In this document: in pieces, positions 18,719-28,386 of the stretch
Layout of the letters: every line of letters begins with the position of its first letter
Position numbering within the stretch: the stretch's first letter is position 1
Assembly (NCBI GenBank): GCA_965262305.1
Contig: CBDHEY010000004.1
Span: 1,302,001 to 1,366,000 of the forward strand
Length of the DNA stretch: 64,000 nucleotides
Source: CBDHEY01 sp965262305
GTDB taxonomy: Bacteria > Pseudomonadota > Gammaproteobacteria > Pseudomonadales > Cellvibrionaceae
Direction: 5' to 3'
Position numbers and translations under genes: made by a program
The notes under the pieces: generated by a model
What the model was told of the DNA's origin: nothing
Database searches by the model: none
Seen by the model: only the letters and a program-made list of their open reading frames with translations

Positions 18719-19870
18719 ATGGCCTGGAATGAGCCGGGTGGTAATAAAAAAGACCCTTGGGGTGGTGGAAATCGAAATGATGGTCCACCCGATTTAGACG
18801 AAGCCTTTAAAAATATACAAAAAAAACTTTCTGGGCTCTTCGGTGGTGGCGGCTCTTCTAATGGCGGGGCTAAGAATTCAGGTTTTAACAGTATTGTCAT
18901 TATTGTAATACTCGTTTTACTTGCAATCTTTTACGCGCTAGCCGGTATTGGAATAGTGAATGAACAAGAACGTGCAGTTGTATTGCGGTTAGGCGTTTAT
19001 CATAAAACCGTTGACCCTGGTATTCGATGGAACCCACCTTTAATTGACCGTGTTTACTCGGTTAATGTGACGAAAGTTGAATCAGTTTCATTTAGTGAGC
19101 AAATGTTGACGAAGGACTTAAATATTGTCGATGTTAACTTATCGGTTCAGTATGTTATTAATGATGCACAAAATTACGTCTTGAAAGTGCGAGATCCGAT
19201 AAGCAGCTTACGCCAAGCTTCTAATAGTGCTTTGCGACATGTCGCTGGTTCTACCGCGATGCATGACCTTCTTACACAGGGTCGTGAACAGGTAGCGATT
19301 GAAGTTAAAGCTCGCTTGCAATCTTACCTTGATAACTATCAAACGGGTATTAGTATCGAAACAGTGAACGTTGAAGATTCTAAGCCACCGAGGGAAGTTC
19401 AAGCGGCATTCGACGATGTGATTAAGGCGCGCGAAGATGAAGAGCGTTACAAAAATGAAGCTCAAACCTATGCAAATGGCATCATCCCTGAGGCTAGAGG
19501 TGCGGCACAAAGGGTAATCGAAGAAGCCAATGCATATAAAGAACAAGTAATTGCGCAAGCCGAAGGTGAGGCGCAACGCTTCGAGTATCTGTTAGAAGAA
19601 TACAAAAAAGCGCCAGAGGTAACGCGTAAGCGTTTATATCTTGATGCAATTCAAGAAGTTATGGCAAACAGCTCAAAAGTAATGGTCGATGTGGATGGTG
19701 GAAACAACATCATGTATTTGCCACTAGATAAAATCGCTGGAGGCGCTGCATCAAGTGCTTCATCGCGTCAAAGATTAAATAGCTCAGACGTTGATTTGAT
19801 TACAAATCAAGTGATGGAGCAATTGCGTCGCGAGCTATCCAACAATTCACGTAGACGGGAGAGTCGATAA
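18719..19870 (+). CDS. hflK: FtsH protease modulator HflK
   Basis: 383 residues from ATG 18719, chosen over the ATG at 18701 because GGAG lies at 18708-18711 and because the family begins MAWNxPG. With HflC it forms the SPFH-domain cage around the FtsH protease in the inner membrane. Layout: glycine-rich cytoplasmic N terminus (1-55), one transmembrane segment (about 57-80), SPFH/band-7 domain, alanine/glutamate-rich coiled coil (about 230-300), and a flexible Ser/Arg-rich tail. hflC begins 3 nt downstream. Confidence 0.96.
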   Translation: MAWNEPGGNKKDPWGGGNRNDGPPDLDEAFKNIQKKLSGLFGGGGSSNGGAKNSGFNSIVIIVILVLLAIFYALAGIGIVNEQERAVVLRLGVYHKTVDPGIRWNPPLIDRVYSVNVTKVESVSFSEQMLTKDLNIVDVNLSVQYVINDAQNYVLKVRDPISSLRQASNSALRHVAGSTAMHDLLTQGREQVAIEVKARLQSYLDNYQTGISIETVNVEDSKPPREVQAAFDDVIKAREDEERYKNEAQTYANGIIPEARGAAQRVIEEANAYKEQVIAQAEGEAQRFEYLLEEYKKAPEVTRKRLYLDAIQEVMANSSKVMVDVDGGNNIMYLPLDKIAGGAASSASSRQRLNSSDVDLITNQVMEQLRRELSNNSRRRESR

Positions 19871-19872
19871 TC

Positions 19873-20745
19873 ATGCAAATTAAATCGATAATCTTTGGTT
19901 TCATACTGCTATTTATAGCTGTATTTGCGAGTAACTCACTCTTCATTGTCAATGAATACGAACGAGGGGTTAAATTAACTTTTGGTAAGGTCGCCAATCC
20001 TGATTTGACTCCAGGCCTTCATTTTAAATTTCCAATAATGGAAGAGGTGAAACGCTTTGATGGTCGTGTTTTGACATTAGACGCTCGCCCAGAACGATTT
20101 TTAACGGTCGAAAAGAAAAGTATTACAGTCGACTCTTTCGCTAAATGGCGGATTACTGATGTGAGTAAGTACTATACCGCGACGAATGGTGAGGAGTTGC
20201 GTGCAGAGAGATTATTGGCCCAGCGAATCAATGAGGGCCTTAGAAATCAGTTTGCGCAGAGGTCATTGCAGGAAGTGGTGAGTGGTGAGAGGGATCAGCT
20301 TATGGCTGATTTGGCACATCAACTCGACGACATCATGAAGGAATCATTAGGTATCGAAGTAGTAGACGTTCGTGTAAAACGTATCGATCTACCTGACGAA
20401 GTGAGTGGTCCGGTTTATAACAGAATGGCGGCCGAACGAGAAAGAGAAGCTCGAGAACATCGCTCCAAAGGTAAAGAGCAAGCTGAAATTATCAGAGCAG
20501 ATGCTGATCGTCAAAGAACAATCTTGGAGGCTGAGGCGTATCGTGATGCAGAGCTGCTTCGTGGTGAAGGTGATGCAAAAGCTGCAAATATATATGCATC
20601 AGCTTACAACCAGGATTCAGAATTCTATTCGTTTGTTCGCAGTTTAAACGCCTATAAAAACAGTTTCAGTGACAAACAAGATATATTGTTAGTGAATCCA
20701 GATAGCGACTTCTTTAAGTATCTAGATAGTTCGCTAGGAAAATAA
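19873..20745 (+). CDS. hflC: FtsH protease modulator HflC
   Basis: 290 residues. Partner of HflK. A single N-terminal transmembrane segment (about 4-24) is followed by the SPFH domain (NEYERGVKLTFGKV) and a coiled coil rich in Ala, Glu and Arg (about 180-235). Translationally close to hflK (2-nt gap). A strong terminator follows at 20806-20833, so the hfq/hflX/hflKC unit probably ends here. Confidence 0.96.
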   Translation: MQIKSIIFGFILLFIAVFASNSLFIVNEYERGVKLTFGKVANPDLTPGLHFKFPIMEEVKRFDGRVLTLDARPERFLTVEKKSITVDSFAKWRITDVSKYYTATNGEELRAERLLAQRINEGLRNQFAQRSLQEVVSGERDQLMADLAHQLDDIMKESLGIEVVDVRVKRIDLPDEVSGPVYNRMAAEREREAREHRSKGKEQAEIIRADADRQRTILEAEAYRDAELLRGEGDAKAANIYASAYNQDSEFYSFVRSLNAYKNSFSDKQDILLVNPDSDFFKYLDSSLGK

Positions 20746-20805
20746 CTTCGATATAGTGAATGAGTTTTGACCTGTCTTTAGCAGGCTTAATCATGGTAAA
20801 ATAAG

Positions 20806-20833
20806 AAAACCGGCCCATAAAGCCGGTTTTTTT
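20806..20833 (+). terminator. Rho-independent terminator after hflC
   Basis: Perfect 9-bp stem AAAACCGGC / GCCGGTTTT (20806-20814 and 20822-20830) with a 7-nt loop, followed directly by more T residues (7 in a row, 20827-20833). It lies 60 bp after hflC and just before the DUF2065 gene. Confidence 0.9.
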
Positions 20834-20866
20834 GTGAACAAAATCGGGCTTTCGAAAAGGTGTCTT

Positions 20867-21052
20867 ATGTTGATTGAGCTGGGTAAAGCCATTTGTTTGA
20901 TGCTAATAATCGAGGGTATCCTACCTTTTCTCTACCCCAATCGATGGCGCCAACTTGTCGCTACCTTAGCGGTAACTGATGACGTAAAATTAAGATACAT
21001 GGGGCTTATCAGCATGTCGATTGGATTGGGGTTATTATTCATCATTAACTAA
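20867..21052 (+). CDS. DUF2065 (YjeT-like) small membrane protein
   Basis: 61 residues from ATG 20867, with AAAAGG at 20855-20860; the frame opens earlier at a GTG (20834) that lies against the terminator T-tract and is unlikely. Two hydrophobic segments (about 5-22 and 42-60) flank a PNRWRQ loop, the pattern of the DUF2065 family, which commonly sits between hflC and hisZ or purA. Function unknown. It could be read from its own promoter or by read-through. Confidence 0.88.
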   Translation: MLIELGKAICLMLIIEGILPFLYPNRWRQLVATLAVTDDVKLRYMGLISMSIGLGLLFIIN

Positions 21053-21094
21053 GTTTCAAAAATAAATCCTTGCCGAGTTTTTTGAGTAGATTAT

Positions 21095-22285
21095 ATGAGC
21101 AATAAAGTTGATCGTTGGTTGTTGCCCGACGGTATTGAAGAGATTCTGCCACGTCAGGCTGCACAGACAGAAAATATGCGTCGCCAGTTGGTCAATTTAT
21201 TTCAAAGTTGGGGATATGATTACGTAATTCCTCCGATGGTCGAATTTACGGATTCTTTGTTGACAGGATCCGGGTCAGATATTGATTTGCTGACTTTTAA
21301 ATTGACTGATCAATTATCGGGAAAAATGATGGGAGTTCGTGCTGATATTACTCCTCAGGCGGCAAGAATGGATGCCCATAGTTTGTCTCGAAACGGTATT
21401 AACCGTCTTTGTTATGCGGGACATGTTATGCATACACGCCCAAAATCACCTTTGGCTTCTCGCACTCCATTAAAAGTTGGTGTGGAGCTCTTCGGTGAGG
21501 CTGGTATTGATGCTGATCTTGAGGTTTTGAGCTTACTTGTGGAAACACTTAGATGTGTGAATTTGCCAAAGCAGTACATTGATATTGGACACGTTGGAAT
21601 TTTTAGAGCTCTTGCGGAAGACGCTCAGCTCGATACTCATGAAGAAGAAGAGATATTTGCTCTATTGCAAACCAAAGCGATTGATGAAATTTTACACTGG
21701 GTTGATAAAACGCTTGATGACGAGAATCAGAAAAGATGGTTTTTATCTTTGTCTTCGCTTGCAGGTGGGGTCTCCACGTTACAAAAAGCGCGTGATATTT
21801 TTTCAGATGCGCCTGCGGAAGTTTTAGCTGCAATCGATGAATTAGATGCGATCACAACGCTCTTACTTGGGCGTTATCCCGATACACAGATTTATTTTGA
21901 TCTTAGCGAATTACGTGGATACCACTACCACACTGGCATTGTGTTTGGTGCTTATATGCCTGGAGTCGGTAATGCCATTGCCAGCGGTGGCCGTTATGAT
22001 CATATTGGAGAAGCGTTTGGTCGTGCCCGTCCAGCTACTGGTTTTGACGCTGATTTGACTGGCATCTGTCGCCTTGTTAACAATGGTGACTTTGAAATTG
22101 ATGGCATATTTGTTAAGCCGTCAAATCATGAGCACTTATGGCAAGAAATTCAAAAACTTCGTACCGAAGGGCATCGAGTCGTCTTGGGTTTATCCGGACA
22201 AGAGAATCCAGAAGATTATCAAAGATGTAATCGAATTTTAATTTCTGAAGATGAATCCTTCACTTTAAAAACTTTGGATCAGTAA
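21095..22285 (+). CDS. hisZ: ATP phosphoribosyltransferase regulatory subunit
   Basis: 396 residues. A histidyl-tRNA synthetase paralogue that activates the short form of HisG in the first step of histidine synthesis. It has the class II synthetase fold motifs (LLPDGIEEILP at the N terminus, RADITPQAARM, and SGGRYDHIGEAFGRARPATGF) but lacks the C-terminal anticodon-binding domain of HisS. Its place before purA matches Pseudomonas-type genomes. It implies that the genome carries a short-form hisG elsewhere. Confidence 0.94.
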   Translation: MSNKVDRWLLPDGIEEILPRQAAQTENMRRQLVNLFQSWGYDYVIPPMVEFTDSLLTGSGSDIDLLTFKLTDQLSGKMMGVRADITPQAARMDAHSLSRNGINRLCYAGHVMHTRPKSPLASRTPLKVGVELFGEAGIDADLEVLSLLVETLRCVNLPKQYIDIGHVGIFRALAEDAQLDTHEEEEIFALLQTKAIDEILHWVDKTLDDENQKRWFLSLSSLAGGVSTLQKARDIFSDAPAEVLAAIDELDAITTLLLGRYPDTQIYFDLSELRGYHYHTGIVFGAYMPGVGNAIASGGRYDHIGEAFGRARPATGFDADLTGICRLVNNGDFEIDGIFVKPSNHEHLWQEIQKLRTEGHRVVLGLSGQENPEDYQRCNRILISEDESFTLKTLDQ

Positions 22286-22329
22286 ACGTTTGATCTAAAT
22301 TCTAATTAATTGAGTTGAGTTAAATAGTA

Positions 22330-23622
22330 ATGGGTAAAAATGTAGTTGTGCTTGGCGCTCAGTGGGGCGACGAGGGTAAAGGAAAAATAGTTGATTTGTT
22401 AACGGAACAGGTTTCTAGTGTTGCTCGGTTTCAAGGTGGACATAATGCTGGCCATACGTTGGTAATCGATGGCAAAACAACAGTACTGCATTTAATACCT
22501 TCGGGCATTTTACGTGAAGGGGTGAAGTGCTTAATTGGTAATGGTGTCGTTCTGTCTCCTGAGGCACTTCTAAAGGAAATTGGTGAGCTCGAAGATCAAG
22601 GTGTACCAGTTCGAGACCGATTGGTTCTATCAGTGGCGTGTCCGCTCATCTTGCCCTATCACGTCGCATTAGATCAGGCTCGAGAGAAAAAGCGTGGTAG
22701 TGCAAAAATTGGAACTACTGGCCGAGGTATTGGCCCTGCTTATGAGGATAAGGTAGCGCGTCGAGGATTAAGGCTAGGCGATATGCTGAATGAATCGCGT
22801 TTTTCCGAAAAGTTAAAAGAGGTTTTGGAATACCATAATTTCTCTTTAGTCAATTATTATAATGAAGCAGAAATTGATTATGATACTGTTCTATCTCAAT
22901 GCATAGAAATGGCTGAACAGATCAAACCTATGATTGGTGATGTTACTGAAATCTTGCATTCGAATCGAGAAACTGGAGAGCATATCTTATTTGAGGGTGC
23001 GCAGGGTTCTTTATTAGATATCGACCATGGTACATACCCTTTTGTCACATCCTCCAATACTACAGCAGGTGGTACAGCAACAGGTTCCGGTTTTGGGCCA
23101 CTATATCTTGACTATATTTTGGGAATTACCAAAGCCTACACCACCAGAGTAGGTGCAGGCCCATTTCCAACAGAGTTGAGTTGTGATGTTGGGGAGCATT
23201 TGGGCGTAAAAGGTCATGAGTTTGGTGCAACTACAGGGCGTAAAAGGCGCACAGGTTGGTTTGATGCTGTTGCTGTAAAGCATGCCGTCAGAGTCAATAG
23301 CATGAGTGGAATGTGTTTGACTAAATTGGATGTACTCGATGGATTAGAAGAAGTTAAAATTTGCGTTTCCTATAAAGACTCTAACGGTAATGATGTAGGG
23401 ATTCCATGTGATGCAGAAGGATGGTCGGATGTTGTTCCCATTTACGAAAGTATGCCAGGATGGAAAGAATCGACAGTTGGTTTGAAATCATTATCCGAGT
23501 TACCTGAAGCAGCTAAAAATTACATTCAGAGATTGGAGGCGTTGGTTGGTATTCCCGCGGATATAATATCAACTGGGCCTGATAGAGTGGAAACTATTGT
23601 CGTCAGACACCCTTTTGAATAA
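22330..23622 (+). CDS. purA: Adenylosuccinate synthetase
   Basis: 430 residues, usual length. First committed step from IMP to AMP, using GTP and aspartate. The N-terminal signature QWGDEGKGKIVD (residues 11-22) and the following GGHNAGHT are intact, as is the GTTGRGIGPAYEDK segment. Follows hisZ by 44 nt. Confidence 0.98.
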   Translation: MGKNVVVLGAQWGDEGKGKIVDLLTEQVSSVARFQGGHNAGHTLVIDGKTTVLHLIPSGILREGVKCLIGNGVVLSPEALLKEIGELEDQGVPVRDRLVLSVACPLILPYHVALDQAREKKRGSAKIGTTGRGIGPAYEDKVARRGLRLGDMLNESRFSEKLKEVLEYHNFSLVNYYNEAEIDYDTVLSQCIEMAEQIKPMIGDVTEILHSNRETGEHILFEGAQGSLLDIDHGTYPFVTSSNTTAGGTATGSGFGPLYLDYILGITKAYTTRVGAGPFPTELSCDVGEHLGVKGHEFGATTGRKRRTGWFDAVAVKHAVRVNSMSGMCLTKLDVLDGLEEVKICVSYKDSNGNDVGIPCDAEGWSDVVPIYESMPGWKESTVGLKSLSELPEAAKNYIQRLEALVGIPADIISTGPDRVETIVVRHPFE

Positions 23623-23831
23623 GTCAAAAGAAAAATTCGAATTTAAGCCTTTTAAGGTGTTTTCTTCTTTTTTCTGTATCTATTCTTATTGGGATTCTAG
23701 AATAATAACATGGACGAACAATAATGTTATTTAGATTATATGTTGGACTACTTTTGTACTAGTTGAATAGAGTATATATCCTAAATGCCAGAGTTGGTAA
23801 ACAATAGCGATTTAATTGCTGGAAGAGCAAA

Positions 23832-26267
23832 TTGAAAAGAAGAAAAATATTTTCCGATCCATACGCAGAAAGAGAAGCAGAAAAGTATTCAAACCCAATA
23901 CCTAGCCGTGAGTTTATTTTAGAAATACTTGAGAACTCAAAAGGCCCTCTCACATTAAAATATCTTATAAAGGCGCTGGAAATTTCCAGCGATGATTCTA
24001 AAGAAGCGCTTAGGCGTCGTTTGATCGCAATGGTTCGAGACGGCCAACTTATTTCAACTCGTCAAGGAGCTTTCGGCAAAGTCGATAAAATGTCGTTGGT
24101 TCAAGGGTTGGTTCAAGGGCATCGAGATGGTTTTGGTTTTGTTATTCCTACAGACGGTTCGGAAGATATCTATTTATCTAATCGACAAATGCGAAAGGTT
24201 TTTAATGGTGATGAAGTCTTAGTAAGACCTGGGAAAAAAGATTTTCGTGGCCGCACAGAAGGCGCAATTGTAGAGGTCATAAAACACAATACTTGGCAGT
24301 TAGTAGGAAGATTTAACAATGAACAAGGCGTGTATTTTGTTCAGCCTGATAATCCTAAAATTGTGCAGGAAATTTTAATTCCTCGTGAAGAGATTGGCGA
24401 GGCAAAAGACGGACAGCTCGTAACAATCGAAATTATTCAACAGCCAGATAAAAAGCAACGCGCGCTAGGCCGAGTGACTGAGATTTTGGGCGAACATTTA
24501 GCGCCGGGAATGGAAATTGATGTTGCGATTCGTTCTCACGGAATACCTCATGAATGGCCGAAAGATGTATCAGATTTAATTCAGTCCTATTCTCCGGAGG
24601 TTTCTGATAAAGACAAAACTCATCGAGTTGACCTACGTGAGTTACCTCTCATAACGATTGACGGCGAAGATGCAAGAGATTTTGATGATGCAGTCTATTG
24701 CGAGAGAAAATCTTCGGGTGGTTGGCGTCTCTATGTCGCTATTGCTGATGTATCTCACTATGTGCAGATAGATTCTGGTTTAGATCAAGAAGCGCGTGCT
24801 AGAGGAAATTCCGTATACTTTCCAGATTTTGTTGTGCCCATGTTGCCAGAAGTATTATCTAACGGCTTGTGTTCTCTCAACCCGAATGTAGATAGACTTT
24901 GTATGGTTTGTGAAATGACGATCAGTGAAGCGGGTCGCATTAGTGGATACAAGTTTTATGAAGGGGTCATGCATTCGTATGCACGTATGACGTATACCCA
25001 GGTCGGACAATATCTCGAACAAAATAAACAAAGAGATTTCTCGGACCTTTACGATAGTACATTAAGAGATGTTTTTGATGAGCTTTATTCTCTTTATGGC
25101 GCGCTTTTAGAGCAGCGTAAATTACGGGGCGCTATTGAGTTTGAAACCTCTGAAACAAGGATTATTTTTGGAAAAGACAGAAAAATTAAACAAATTGTAC
25201 CGACTACTCGCAATGATGCCCATCGTATCATTGAAGAGTGCATGCTAGCTGCAAATGTATGTGCAGCGAAATTTCTAGAACATCATCAAATTGATAGTCT
25301 TTATCGTATCCATGAACCTCCTAGAGAAGACAAGCTAGAAAATTTAAAGCTTTATTTGAGTGAATTAGGTTTAAGTTTTAAAGGTGAGCTTGTTTCTTCT
25401 CAAGAGTATGGTCGAGTTTTAGGTTTAATAAAAGACAGGCCGGATGCACATATCATTCAAACTGTGATGTTGAGAAGCATGAACCAAGCGGTTTATCAGC
25501 CGGAAAACAAAGGCCATTTTGGACTTTCATATCCTTCGTATACACACTTTACTTCTCCGATTAGACGTTACCCGGATTTAATGGTGCACAGAGCGATTCG
25601 GGCTGTGATTAAGTCCACTTTAGAAACGAATAAAGTGGTTAGGGTAAAAGGTGTTAGGAGACGAAAATTTGAAAGTTTATATCCTTATAATGAAACAGCC
25701 ATGTTTGCTATTGGTGAACAATGTTCGATGACCGAACGACGCGCTGATGATGCAACTAGAGATGTAATTTCCTGGTTAAAATGCGAATATCTTCAACAGC
25801 ATGTAGGCGAAGAGTATTCTGGTGTTGTAAGTGCTGTCACTGGATTTGGTTTGTTTGTCGCCTTAAATGATATGTACATTGAAGGGCTTGTACATATTAC
25901 TTCACTCCCTCAAGACTATTACAGGTTTGACATGTCCAAGCATCGCTTGGTCGGTGAGAGGACATCTCAAGTTTTCCGACTCGGAGATGAACTTCGTGTT
26001 CGAGTGGTGAGAGTTGATTTGGATGAGAGAAAAATTGATTTTGAATTGGTCGGGTACCAGTCGACTTCTAAAAAACAAAAAAGGGAAAAAGTAAAAGTTT
26101 CTGAAAAAGCCAAACAGTTGGCAGAGGACTATGAGAAGGAAAAAGAACACCGAGTTGTTCGAAAAAGAAAAGCATCTAAAAAAATTGATACAAATCCTAG
26201 CGTAAAGAAAAAGGCCCCAGTTAAAAAGCCAAAAGCTAAATCAGTTAAAAAGAATAAGAAAAAATAA
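23832..26267 (+). CDS. rnr: Ribonuclease R
   Basis: 811 residues from a TTG start at 23832, with GGAAGAG at 23821-23827; no upstream in-frame ATG is seen. A 3'-5' exoribonuclease that degrades structured RNA. Order: winged-helix N terminus (about 20-80), cold-shock domains (about 80-230), RNB catalytic domain with DGEDARDFDDAV near residue 280, S1 domain (about 645-725), and a Lys-rich tail of about 80 residues. The 210-bp gap after purA is AT-rich and holds a weak 8-bp inverted repeat (23704-23711 / 23724-23731). rlmB begins at the next base after the stop. Confidence 0.96.
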   Translation: MKRRKIFSDPYAEREAEKYSNPIPSREFILEILENSKGPLTLKYLIKALEISSDDSKEALRRRLIAMVRDGQLISTRQGAFGKVDKMSLVQGLVQGHRDGFGFVIPTDGSEDIYLSNRQMRKVFNGDEVLVRPGKKDFRGRTEGAIVEVIKHNTWQLVGRFNNEQGVYFVQPDNPKIVQEILIPREEIGEAKDGQLVTIEIIQQPDKKQRALGRVTEILGEHLAPGMEIDVAIRSHGIPHEWPKDVSDLIQSYSPEVSDKDKTHRVDLRELPLITIDGEDARDFDDAVYCERKSSGGWRLYVAIADVSHYVQIDSGLDQEARARGNSVYFPDFVVPMLPEVLSNGLCSLNPNVDRLCMVCEMTISEAGRISGYKFYEGVMHSYARMTYTQVGQYLEQNKQRDFSDLYDSTLRDVFDELYSLYGALLEQRKLRGAIEFETSETRIIFGKDRKIKQIVPTTRNDAHRIIEECMLAANVCAAKFLEHHQIDSLYRIHEPPREDKLENLKLYLSELGLSFKGELVSSQEYGRVLGLIKDRPDAHIIQTVMLRSMNQAVYQPENKGHFGLSYPSYTHFTSPIRRYPDLMVHRAIRAVIKSTLETNKVVRVKGVRRRKFESLYPYNETAMFAIGEQCSMTERRADDATRDVISWLKCEYLQQHVGEEYSGVVSAVTGFGLFVALNDMYIEGLVHITSLPQDYYRFDMSKHRLVGERTSQVFRLGDELRVRVVRVDLDERKIDFELVGYQSTSKKQKREKVKVSEKAKQLAEDYEKEKEHRVVRKRKASKKIDTNPSVKKKAPVKKPKAKSVKKNKKK

Positions 26268-27020
26268 ATGTCTCGATTTGAAACCATATTTGGAATCCAT
26301 TCTGTTCAAGCTTTATTAAAAACAGCGCCGGAGAGAGCGGTTGAGTTCATTGTTTTACGGGGTCGTCATGATCAGAGAGTTCAGAAGTTACTTGAAATAG
26401 CTAAACGGCACCAGATTACGATAAAACAAGAAGAAAGACAGCAATTGGATAAATATTGCGAAGGAAATCATCAGGGAGTAATTATACTCGCTAAGCCGGG
26501 CAAGCTTTATGTGGAAAGTGATCTCTATAAAGTTATTGATGGCAAAACCAAAGAACAACAGGACCCATTTGTTCTAGTGTTGGACGGTGTGACAGACCCT
26601 CATAATTTAGGAGCATGTTTACGTTCGGCAGACGCTGCTGGTGTCGATGCGTTAGTTATTCCAAAGGATAATTCGGCCGGGTTAACGGAGGTGGCGAGGA
26701 AAGTGGCTAGTGGTGCTGCAGAGTCAGTTCCGGTCATAGCTGTTACAAATCTTGCTCGAACGCTAAATAAACTTAAAGAAAAAGGGCTTTGGGTTGCTGG
26801 CGCAGCAGGGGAATCAGAAAATAGTCTTTTTGATACATCTCTTACAGGTCCCAGAGTTGTGGTTTTAGGAGCGGAAGGTACAGGCATGAGACGTTTGACC
26901 AAAGAAACCTGTGATGAGTTAATTAGAATACCTATGTTTGGAAAAGTCTCTAGCTTGAATGTTTCCGTTGCTACCGGCATTATTTTGTTCGAAGTGGTTA
27001 GACAGCGCTCTTCTATTTAA
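26268..27020 (+). CDS. rlmB: 23S rRNA (guanosine-2'-O-)-methyltransferase RlmB
   Basis: 250 residues. SPOUT methyltransferase that modifies G2251 of 23S rRNA. N-terminal substrate-binding domain (1-80), then the knotted domain with motif 1 DGVTDPHNLGACLRSADAAG, motif 2 VVLGAEGTGMRRL and motif 3 SLNVSVATGIILFE. Its ATG follows the rnr stop without a gap (TAAATG), as in other Gammaproteobacteria. Confidence 0.97.
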   Translation: MSRFETIFGIHSVQALLKTAPERAVEFIVLRGRHDQRVQKLLEIAKRHQITIKQEERQQLDKYCEGNHQGVIILAKPGKLYVESDLYKVIDGKTKEQQDPFVLVLDGVTDPHNLGACLRSADAAGVDALVIPKDNSAGLTEVARKVASGAAESVPVIAVTNLARTLNKLKEKGLWVAGAAGESENSLFDTSLTGPRVVVLGAEGTGMRRLTKETCDELIRIPMFGKVSSLNVSVATGIILFEVVRQRSSI

Positions 27021-27028
27021 ATACTACT

Positions 27029-27421
27029 ATGACGAATTTAGAAAAGGTACAGTTTTTTTTAAATCATGTTTTTTCAAATCCTGAAGAAATTAGAAGTGTG
27101 TGTGATTCTGATGTTAAATTATATTGGATGGAAAAACCTATGGTGTCTGGTATAGAAGGCTTAATTAAATTTGCCTTTCAACAAATAAAATGCTTTTCTG
27201 ATTTTAGATTTCATATTCAAGATTACGTTATTGGTGATGATAAAATCGCTGTTCGACTCATGCAAAGCGGTAAGTTGAACGCCACTTGGGAAAATATAGG
27301 TAATTTGGGAGCCAGTTTTCATGTTGGCGAAACCATGTTTTTTCATTTTAATGGAGATAAGATTAGTGAAATATGGCCATTGATCAATATGGAAGAGAAA
27401 AAACGTCAATTGGTTAACTAA
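27029..27421 (+). CDS. NTF2-like / SnoaL-like protein of unknown function
   Basis: 130 residues, starting 9 nt after rlmB. The pattern of an N-terminal helix, then YWMEKPMVSGIEGLIKFAF, then alternating strands ending in FHFNGDKISEIWPLIN is typical of SnoaL-like folds of the NTF2 superfamily. Such proteins are small-ligand binders or isomerases; no specific substrate can be assigned. No signal peptide. It is 12 nt upstream of the HPP gene and could be read with it. Confidence 0.7.
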   Translation: MTNLEKVQFFLNHVFSNPEEIRSVCDSDVKLYWMEKPMVSGIEGLIKFAFQQIKCFSDFRFHIQDYVIGDDKIAVRLMQSGKLNATWENIGNLGASFHVGETMFFHFNGDKISEIWPLINMEEKKRQLVN

Positions 27422-27433
27422 TTCAGGAAATGA

Positions 27434-28345
27434 ATGTTAATGGATTTGAAGTGGCTCGGAATTCAATCTAAGTCCTCGTTAAGCGAAAAAGTGGTTGCAA
27501 GCTTAGGGGGATTTTTAAGTTTAGTGATTCTGGGTAGCACGAGCTATCTTGTGCTCGGTATTCAGGGTGCAATTGCGATTGTGCCCTCTATGGGGGCTGC
27601 TGCTGTTTTGCTTTTTGCGTCTCCCCACGCTCCCCTATCGCAACCTTGGGCTCTGTTTTTCGGTAATACTATCTCAGCGTTTATTGGTGTTACCTGCGCT
27701 CTTCTTAGTTCTAATTTGATTTTAGGTGCAGGGCTAGCAGTCGGGCTTTCGATTTTAGCGATGTATTTTACTCGTAGCGTTCACCCCCCTGGGGGTGCTA
27801 CTGGACTAGCTGCTGTAATTGGTGGGCCGGCTATTGAAAATTTGGGGTATTGGTATATTTTATTTCCCGTATTGCTTAACTGTTCCGTTATTTTCCTCTT
27901 TGCGATGATATTCAATAATATGTTCGGTTGGCGTAGGTATCCTGCAACAGCGTATAAATATCGTAGGATAATATTGCCTAAAAATGAATATACCCATTTG
28001 TCTGACCATTATTTAAATAAAGGGATGCAGGAAATTGGCGGGGTAATTGATATATCGCCAAATCAGTTGCGAAAAATATACGATAGTGCCATGAAACATA
28101 GAGACAATGACATAGTCAATAAAGTGCATATTGAACTTGGTGGTGTCTACTCCAACGATCAGATGGGCGCGCAATGGGAGGTTAGGAAAGTCGTCGACTA
28201 TGGTCATCATCCAGAACCTAATAAAGAATTGGTGATCTATAAAGTTTTGGAAGGCCCTGGAAAAGGGTCAACCGGAAGCTGCAGTCGTGTTGAATTTTCG
28301 TTTTGGGCTTTTCAAAGGATACAACCGGTGTACGAGGATAATTGA
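27434..28345 (+). CDS. HPP family membrane protein with unusual C-terminal domain
   Basis: 303 residues; AGGA at 27425-27428 supports ATG 27434. The first 170 or so residues hold four to five hydrophobic segments and the family signature VHPPGGATGLAAV. HPP proteins are integral membrane proteins, some linked to nitrite transport in plastids. The C-terminal 110 residues are soluble and end in a basic/aromatic segment (GAQWEVRKVVDYGHH, then FSFWAFQRIQPVYE); this is not the CBS pair that often follows HPP, and I do not recognise it. Neighbours are small accessory genes. Confidence 0.75.
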   Translation: MLMDLKWLGIQSKSSLSEKVVASLGGFLSLVILGSTSYLVLGIQGAIAIVPSMGAAAVLLFASPHAPLSQPWALFFGNTISAFIGVTCALLSSNLILGAGLAVGLSILAMYFTRSVHPPGGATGLAAVIGGPAIENLGYWYILFPVLLNCSVIFLFAMIFNNMFGWRRYPATAYKYRRIILPKNEYTHLSDHYLNKGMQEIGGVIDISPNQLRKIYDSAMKHRDNDIVNKVHIELGGVYSNDQMGAQWEVRKVVDYGHHPEPNKELVIYKVLEGPGKGSTGSCSRVEFSFWAFQRIQPVYEDN

Positions 28346-28386
28346 TTTCAACCCATATTTATTTAGTGACTAGGAACACCAAAATA

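Noticed and set aside
23786..23825. Stretch before rnr resembling the 5' half of a tRNA-Leu (GCC...TTGGTAAAC...); Pseudomonas has a tRNA-Leu between purA and rnr.
   Set aside because: No T-arm, variable arm or acceptor-stem partner follows, and the anticodon-loop alignment does not give a Leu anticodon. At most a remnant; a covariance-model scan would decide.
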